Of a stretch of DNA of 39,484 nucleotides, positions 35,701 through 39,484 are shown piece after piece; within the stretch, counting starts at the first letter, position 1, and each line of letters begins with the position of its first letter. The translations under genes and the position numbers were made by a program. Origin of the DNA: Candidatus Hydrogenedentota bacterium (GTDB lineage Bacteria; Hydrogenedentota; Hydrogenedentia; Hydrogenedentales; JAJRTN01); NCBI GenBank assembly GCA_024278275.1, contig JAJRTN010000126.1, forward strand, positions 1 through 39,484, written 5' to 3'. Under the pieces are notes generated by a model that worked only from the letters and a program-made list of their open reading frames with translations, made no database searches and was not told where the DNA came from.

Positions 35701-35795
35701 TAAGGGTACTCCCCTTGCGCGGGCCGTTGCGTCAGCATCATGAGCCCTCCCGTCAGCACAACGACAACGCTCCGTCTCAAGAGCCGTGAACCCAT
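32745..35795 (-). CDS. Large secreted multidomain protein with N-terminal carbohydrate-binding-like domain
   Basis: The 1016-residue protein starts at ATG 35795 with AGGGAGG upstream and has a signal peptide (VVVVLTGGLMMLTQRPAQG). The next 150 residues (TNGNFVEGTEGWHL, then EWLDDEGKHLG) look like a galactose-binding-like carbohydrate-binding module. The middle is beta-rich, and about residues 610-900 are helical with QRPDGSWAFTPDE, DTASGICLKAIVSLLEL and YRMTGEEKYLGMARYWADTGLPFLY, the pattern of an alpha/alpha toroid as in polysaccharide lyases and six-hairpin glycosidases. A small C-terminal beta domain ends it. A role in extracellular polysaccharide breakdown is plausible but the family is not identified. 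Confidence 0.7.
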   Translation of the reverse strand: MGSRLLRRSVVVVLTGGLMMLTQRPAQGEYPYANRVTNGNFVEGTEGWHLPKTGVERGMSREEGPDGTWLCLTRAVSEAEHNVVSDPFAVEAGARYGLRARVKLVQGSALRYKVTVEWLDDEGKHLGYANDWTGHVRGPEWQDHDKQLTAPEGARQARILLGIAPGGALRMTGIRFQLLPPKLVIEALGMAEPVWRAGEVNELRCRIRNAGGLPIEDLNGTLTCGDWAFPVRLGVLDVGEERLLSAADPAHPWPLGRAFIGAAFTAANADARSADGVVFLLPDGPTSTRSLSSGDATIRFLAGNSFSGCAEVTYQGKTLGIIRGIADVKIVGDVPRFGATRTAANGVRKRPKQMEWAWRNAAYGVETSLTATDGGCFELTATVTAVTPITVTNFSLLDLFVNFDGAGTAKDSALFGGLEYLTAKDMSSGTESVVRDLADRYVPHPNKVTTPVMAVAKDGVAIGLLWNPLQEWTKGQDRPAAIFASPDRIHLSDGHFMSIAAPGVGRYREENARVSMGFRLDAGETITLKGRLFVLPVDRDVSEVVPEIHRKYLGTIPLPDVERDYGKHWRDAIDYSMFTWDETVKGWKSEAHHKAMYHERIAAQLLNYAVWHDDPVADKARRQVGQAIAERIAKHGAGSIDLDVALHTGHVAENLGGLWGGLDLINSQRPDGSWAFTPDEKTASLGKAGDTASGICLKAIVSLLELAERSGSRRALDAALKGLDYVDKTFNRPAGGETWEVPLHAPNLRAAALGVDAGVLAYRMTGEEKYLGMARYWADTGLPFLYTWEAKDRPGMRYATVSVFGATFHTTIWFGRPVQWVGIMYARSLNRLATVDPDKALFWKHTAEGILLSAIQQQRLSLAPEAGNPWPGAIPDSYELTQGVVMGAWIGPQLILPSLETANEAPGLDTALVGKPGRQIRIWSAARIKDVVLERGRLRADFAYPAGRSAHALLLCATRPETVSVDGKTLTETQALDQADSGWHYNEARHVVIIKHRGGDVRRLRVGPLDFARSLE

Positions 35796-35852
35796 CGTGT
35801 TACCTCCCTGTTGCCGGGACATTATGGGGGTGGAACGCCCTGAGAACAAGCA

Positions 35853-38078
35853 TCAGGCGTCGAGATCCATGTCGTTTACCGAGCAAACGAGGGCGACGGT
35901 GGCCCGGGGGGGCATCATGCCCTGGTAGAGGGCGTGCCAGGCCGCCTCTTCCCCCGGCGCGGGGATGCCGAAGCCCAGGAAGACCATGTCGGCATTGGCC
36001 GAGGTGGCGCGTATGGTTTCGGCCAGGGGCGCAGTGGTGACCTTCACGATAACCTCGGCATTGACACGTGCCTCGGCCAGCGCCTCGCGCAGGTCGCCGT
36101 ATGTCCCCTCATGGCCCGCTTCATCCTCAATAACACGGAAGACACGTATTATCCCTTGCTCCCATTCGGGGTTGCCGCGAAGGAGGTGGGCCAGCAGGGC
36201 CATGAGGCTCCCATTCTTCATGCCCCGCCACCACACGTCAATGCGGCGTGTTCCCGTGCGTTCCACCACCTCGCCGGAACGGACGGATACGACGGACATG
36301 TCGAGGGCACGGGCCATGCGGAAGCCACGCACGGCTTCGGTGGCTTCGGCGGCGCCCTCGGGCCAATCGACGATCAGCAGGCTCGGGCGGATCGGGCCGA
36401 CGCTGACGGATTGGAGCACACTGTCCAGGCCGTGCTCGGCATCCTGATCAATGACCACCACGGGGAAGGCCTCCATGTCGTGGTCGTGACAGAAATCGCG
36501 CAGCCGCTTCGCGGCGGTGGCCCGGAGGGACGCGTATTCCTCAAAGTTGCCTACCAGGACCTGGGCAATGAATACCAGGCCCCGGTTTGCCGAGAACCAC
36601 AGGGCGTTGCGGATGAGGGCCTCGCGGCCTTCGGATTCGCCGGCAATAACCAGGCAGGTGGGACGCCAGTTCTTGGGGTTTTCTTCCATGCGTGCCAGCC
36701 ATATCAGGCTGTTACGGATGGTTCCGTACAGGAAACCGCGCCAGGCATCCCCGTGGGTGTTTCGCAACTCCCTGCGCTTGATCCAATAGACAAAGGAGGC
36801 AAGAATGGCAAAGGCGACGGCCGCCTGAACGGGGCTGATGATAAAGGCGACCGCCACGCAGGCCAGGGTTCCCGCCAGGGCGGTGCTCCAGTGGAACCAG
36901 CGGAATTGAGGCCGGAAAGAGGGGTTTGCCCCCGCGCCTTCGATAAACGCCGCCAGGTTGAGGGTGGCGTAGGTGTAGAGAAAAAACTCGGCAATAATTC
37001 CGGCCACGATATTCAGTGCTTCGCCGCCGGGTGAACGCACGGCCCATAGCAAAACCCCCACCGACATGACGGCGACAAGCCACATGGCGCGCCGTGGTTC
37101 GTCCCGTTTCCGGCTGCCCCGCGCGAAGGGGTTGAGCACGGGGATAATCTTGTCCCGCGACAGGGCCTGCAAGACCCGGGGCGCGCCCAGAATACTGCCG
37201 AGGGCGCTGGAGAGGGTGGCGGCGAAAACGCCCGCCGTGACCAGCCACCCTGCGTTGAAAAGGGCATTTTCCTGGAGAAGAAGGTAGGGCTTTTCAACAA
37301 GGTCGGCCCGGTCGAAGGCACCGCCGCAAAGCAGAATCTGCCCCAGGTAGATAATGAAGCCCACGCCAATGGCCGCCAACGTGCCCGCGGGAATGCTGCG
37401 CCTCGGATCCCTGAGGTCGCCGGACATGTTGATGCCCGCCATGATCCCCGTAACGGCGGGAAAGTAGATGGCGAAGACGATCCAGAAGGAATAAGAACCT
37501 TCGCCATCTTCAATCAGGGTATAACCCGGTGCTAAATTTTCGACAAAGCGCTCGGGGGAAAAGTGGAGCGCCGCGCCCGCGAAAAAAGCAAACACGGAGC
37601 CGAAGAGGGTGGCCATGATCAGGTATTGCATCTTGATGGCCCAGCCGGCCCCGATGTAAGCTACCACGAAAAGGACCATCCCCGTGCCCAGGCCGATGGC
37701 GAGAAAATGATCGCTCAGCGCGGGAAAAGTCCGTACGAGGGCTTCGGTAAAACCCAAAAGGTAGAAGGGAACCGACACGGCCTGCGCGAAAAAAAGCAGC
37801 AAACCGATGGCACCGCCGAACTCATGGCCCAGTACACGGGAAATAAGGAAATAGGCCCCGCCGCCTTTCACTTTCATGTTCGTGCCAATGGCGCTGGTGG
37901 AGAGGGCCGTGAGGAGGGTAATTGAAATGGCGAGGAGAAGGATCAGTGTCGCGCCCAGAATACCCGCCTGGCCGATAACAAAATCGGCGCGCATGAACAT
38001 GATCACGCCGAGGATGGTCAAGATGCACGGCGTGAAAACGCCGCCGATGGTTCCGAATTGGTTCTTCATAGCGCCCAT
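35853..38078 (-). CDS. SLC12-like (cation-chloride cotransporter type) APC-superfamily transporter
   Basis: The 741-residue protein begins TIGGVFTPCILTILGVIMFMR, the first helix signature of the SLC12 branch of the APC superfamily. NMKVKGGGAYFLISRVLG and IMAGINMSGDLRDPRRSIPAGTL are the other conserved stretches. About 12 membrane segments occupy residues 10-450. A C-terminal cytoplasmic part of about 280 residues contains nucleotide-fold-like stretches (RPTCLVIAGESEG; RPSLLIVDWPEG; ADMVFLGFGIP), as in eukaryotic and bacterial SLC12 relatives. The ATG at 38078 or 38069 is likely. The longer frame to 38198 is unsupported. The ion or amino-acid specificity is unknown. Confidence 0.85.
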   Translation of the reverse strand: MGAMKNQFGTIGGVFTPCILTILGVIMFMRADFVIGQAGILGATLILLLAISITLLTALSTSAIGTNMKVKGGGAYFLISRVLGHEFGGAIGLLLFFAQAVSVPFYLLGFTEALVRTFPALSDHFLAIGLGTGMVLFVVAYIGAGWAIKMQYLIMATLFGSVFAFFAGAALHFSPERFVENLAPGYTLIEDGEGSYSFWIVFAIYFPAVTGIMAGINMSGDLRDPRRSIPAGTLAAIGVGFIIYLGQILLCGGAFDRADLVEKPYLLLQENALFNAGWLVTAGVFAATLSSALGSILGAPRVLQALSRDKIIPVLNPFARGSRKRDEPRRAMWLVAVMSVGVLLWAVRSPGGEALNIVAGIIAEFFLYTYATLNLAAFIEGAGANPSFRPQFRWFHWSTALAGTLACVAVAFIISPVQAAVAFAILASFVYWIKRRELRNTHGDAWRGFLYGTIRNSLIWLARMEENPKNWRPTCLVIAGESEGREALIRNALWFSANRGLVFIAQVLVGNFEEYASLRATAAKRLRDFCHDHDMEAFPVVVIDQDAEHGLDSVLQSVSVGPIRPSLLIVDWPEGAAEATEAVRGFRMARALDMSVVSVRSGEVVERTGTRRIDVWWRGMKNGSLMALLAHLLRGNPEWEQGIIRVFRVIEDEAGHEGTYGDLREALAEARVNAEVIVKVTTAPLAETIRATSANADMVFLGFGIPAPGEEAAWHALYQGMMPPRATVALVCSVNDMDLDA

Positions 38079-38264
38079 CCAGATTCCGCGCCTTTCTGGC
38101 TGAGACTGATGCCCGTGACGCAAACCCTGTGTGTTGCGGTTGCCTGGCATGCAGGCTCCTATACGCCCAAAGCGCGGAACCCTGCCGGTCGGGGGCAACG
38201 CCCGGGAAAAAAAACAAAACCCGCTTCACCCGGCGAACGTCCCCCTTGCTTCCAGGTCAAGCGT

Positions 38265-39017
38265 CTACAATTCCCCCTCAACCTCGCGGATGAAACGCAG
38301 ACTTTCCTCGACGACAAAGTCAGGGGTCAGTCCCATGTGTCCGCGATCACGGTAGTGCAGGAAGCGGTAGTGGACCTTGTTCTCCGCCAGGGCGGCAGTC
38401 ATCTGTTCCGCCTGAACGACCGGGACCGAGGGGTCATCGTCGGAATGGAAAAGAAGCATCGGTTTGCTGCTGACCGAGACATGTGCCACGGGAGAGGCCA
38501 GGCGCCGGGCCTCGTCCCAGGGCACCCCCGGTGTAATCCAGCCGCATGCCCAGTCCAGTCCAAGGAGATCATAGGCGCCGGAAACGCTGATGGCCGCACG
38601 AAAATCACACGGCTGGTCCTCCCAGCCCCCCGTCTTTCCATACGGCCCTTCACCCAGGGTCGCAGCGAGTGATACCAGGTGCCCGCCTGCGGACATACCG
38701 GTGAGAAAGATACGATTGGTATCAAGGTGATATTCATCCGCATGTGCATGCACCCAGCGAATCGCGCAAAGCGTGTCCTGGTAACAGGCCGGTGCCGGCG
38801 TACAGGTAACCAGGCGGTAATCGATGGACATGTCAAAGAAACCGTGCCCGGCCCACTGTGCCACGTCAATAGCCGGACCGAGCTGCTTCCGGCTGCTATA
38901 GTGCCAGCGCCCACCGTGAACACCAAGAATGACGGGAAAGGGAGCGGCTCCGGACGGGGTCGCGATATCAGCAAGCAATCCAGCGCCAAGAACTTCGCCA
39001 TAGATAATCGTTTGCAT
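38265..39017 (-). CDS. Alpha/beta hydrolase (esterase/lipase type)
   Basis: The 250-residue protein has the oxyanion-hole motif GVHGGRWH, the nucleophile elbow FLTGMSAGGHL, an acid in FHSDDDPSVPVVQAEQM and the catalytic histidine in RDRGHMG, so the full triad is present. This set is typical of the carboxylesterase/acetyl-xylan-esterase-like branch of alpha/beta hydrolases. There is no signal peptide with the start at 39017, which has AAGGG about 10 nt upstream. A longer frame to 39170 adds residues without family similarity. The substrate is unknown. Confidence 0.85.
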   Translation of the reverse strand: MQTIIYGEVLGAGLLADIATPSGAAPFPVILGVHGGRWHYSSRKQLGPAIDVAQWAGHGFFDMSIDYRLVTCTPAPACYQDTLCAIRWVHAHADEYHLDTNRIFLTGMSAGGHLVSLAATLGEGPYGKTGGWEDQPCDFRAAISVSGAYDLLGLDWACGWITPGVPWDEARRLASPVAHVSVSSKPMLLFHSDDDPSVPVVQAEQMTAALAENKVHYRFLHYRDRGHMGLTPDFVVEESLRFIREVEGEL

Positions 39018-39383
39018 ATTTTCGGACCCTTTATTGACTTTTCGTCCGGAATAGCCCGGCAATTCGTCCCACCCGTCTGCCGCTCCTCTCTTTCCGGGGA
39101 TATTGCACAAGATTGGCCTGAAACGGCGCCTCCAACCTGATCGCCAGTATGATGCAAGGACCGTGTTCACTATATCAAGCGTCTTGGCCTGGATTCATAT
39201 CCAACGTGGGCTTTGCCCACAACCCGCCTCAGCCGAAACCGGGAATCGCTCCGCCACCCATGCCAGACCCACCGTCATCCTCGCGGAAACGGGGCTCCAC
39301 GATGGGGAGCGGCACATGGACCTTTTCCGTGGATTCCCGCATGCGCAGAGATTTTTTCAGGTCGAATGATTTTACAGTTATTA
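39018..39383. other. Intergenic region with small palindrome
   Basis: No gene is seen in this stretch. GTGGGC-TTT-GCCCAC forms a perfect 6-bp stem at 39206-39220. The stretch 39273-39345 (beginning CCGTCATCCTCGCGGAAACG) looks like a diverged copy of the common dispersed CCGTCAT...CCCGCG-type intergenic sequence, also seen near 16109. Confidence 0.4.
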
Positions 39384-39484
39384 TTATTTGAATCGGAAAT
39401 CCAGTTCGAGTCCGTATAGCCAAGGTATTCTTGGCTCAATGCCCTCGTCGCGCAGTTTTTCGGGCAGGTTCATGTAGTGTTGAC
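39384..39484 (-). CDS. C-terminal end of a gene running off the right edge
   Basis: On the minus strand a frame enters from the window edge and reads 32 residues to TAA at 39384-39386: LPEKLRDEGIEPRIP, then WLYGLELDFRFK. It is open to the edge, amphipathic, and followed by the gene-free stretch just described. The final alternation L-E-L-D-F-R-F resembles the last strand of an outer-membrane beta-barrel, but 32 residues are too few to name a family. Confidence 0.45.
   Translation of the reverse strand, partial: QHYMNLPEKLRDEGIEPRIPWLYGLELDFRFK

Overview
The window is GC-rich bacterial DNA. The content suggests an uncultured environmental bacterium of a planctomycete-like or Hydrogenedentota-like lineage: a DUF2961/GH172 protein, a neutral-ceramidase-like protein, a TIM-barrel sugar isomerase, many large secreted proteins, a SUF iron-sulfur operon and families of short intergenic hairpins. 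This placement is inference from gene content only. No rRNA or tRNA was seen.

Layout. (1) 1-330: a small XRE-type regulator or antitoxin. (2) 535-12325: a complete type III-A (Csm) CRISPR-Cas locus, all on the minus strand. In transcription order it holds csm1/cas10, csm2, csm3, csm4 and csm5, then a leader and a 22-repeat array (4519-6142), then cas1, cas2, a CARF-HEPN csm6-like effector and cas6. The HD and GGDD motifs of Cas10 and the HEPN motif of the effector are intact, so cyclic-oligoadenylate signalling looks encoded. However, csm3, the backbone and target-RNA-cleaving subunit, carries an in-frame TAA. (3) 13018-15545: a GH172-family protein (also split by an in-frame TAA), a stand-alone Smr-domain protein and a convergent biotin protein ligase. 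(4) 16299-25158: a plus-strand run of sugar isomerase, ABC transporter (ATPase and permease), SGNH hydrolase, polytopic membrane protein, beta-propeller glycosidase-like protein and ceramidase-like protein. (5) 25582-30997: sufB-sufC-sufD-sufS-sufU, tightly packed. (6) 31165-39484: minus-strand genes for a peptidase-S74/tail-fibre-type protein, a 1016-residue secreted protein, an SLC12-like transporter, an alpha/beta hydrolase and the tail of one further gene.

The most interesting region is the CRISPR array and its cas1-side end. At 4427-4535 a 37-bp sequence, exactly the repeat length, is duplicated perfectly around a 35-bp insert, which is spacer length. At 4653-4766 a 38-bp sequence straddling a spacer-repeat junction is duplicated around a 38-bp insert. 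Both look like off-register Cas1-Cas2 spacer integrations, with degenerate repeats plus recombination as the competing explanation. In addition, several spacers read on the plus strand as Shine-Dalgarno plus ATG gene starts, so the minus-strand crRNAs would be antisense to mRNA translation-initiation regions. Three pairs of non-identical spacers are homologous to each other, as if related invaders had been sampled repeatedly at the same genes.

The intergenic regions carry short perfect hairpins with conserved GGGA or GGA loops and unrelated arms, and a 9-bp-periodic inverted repeat follows the suf operon.
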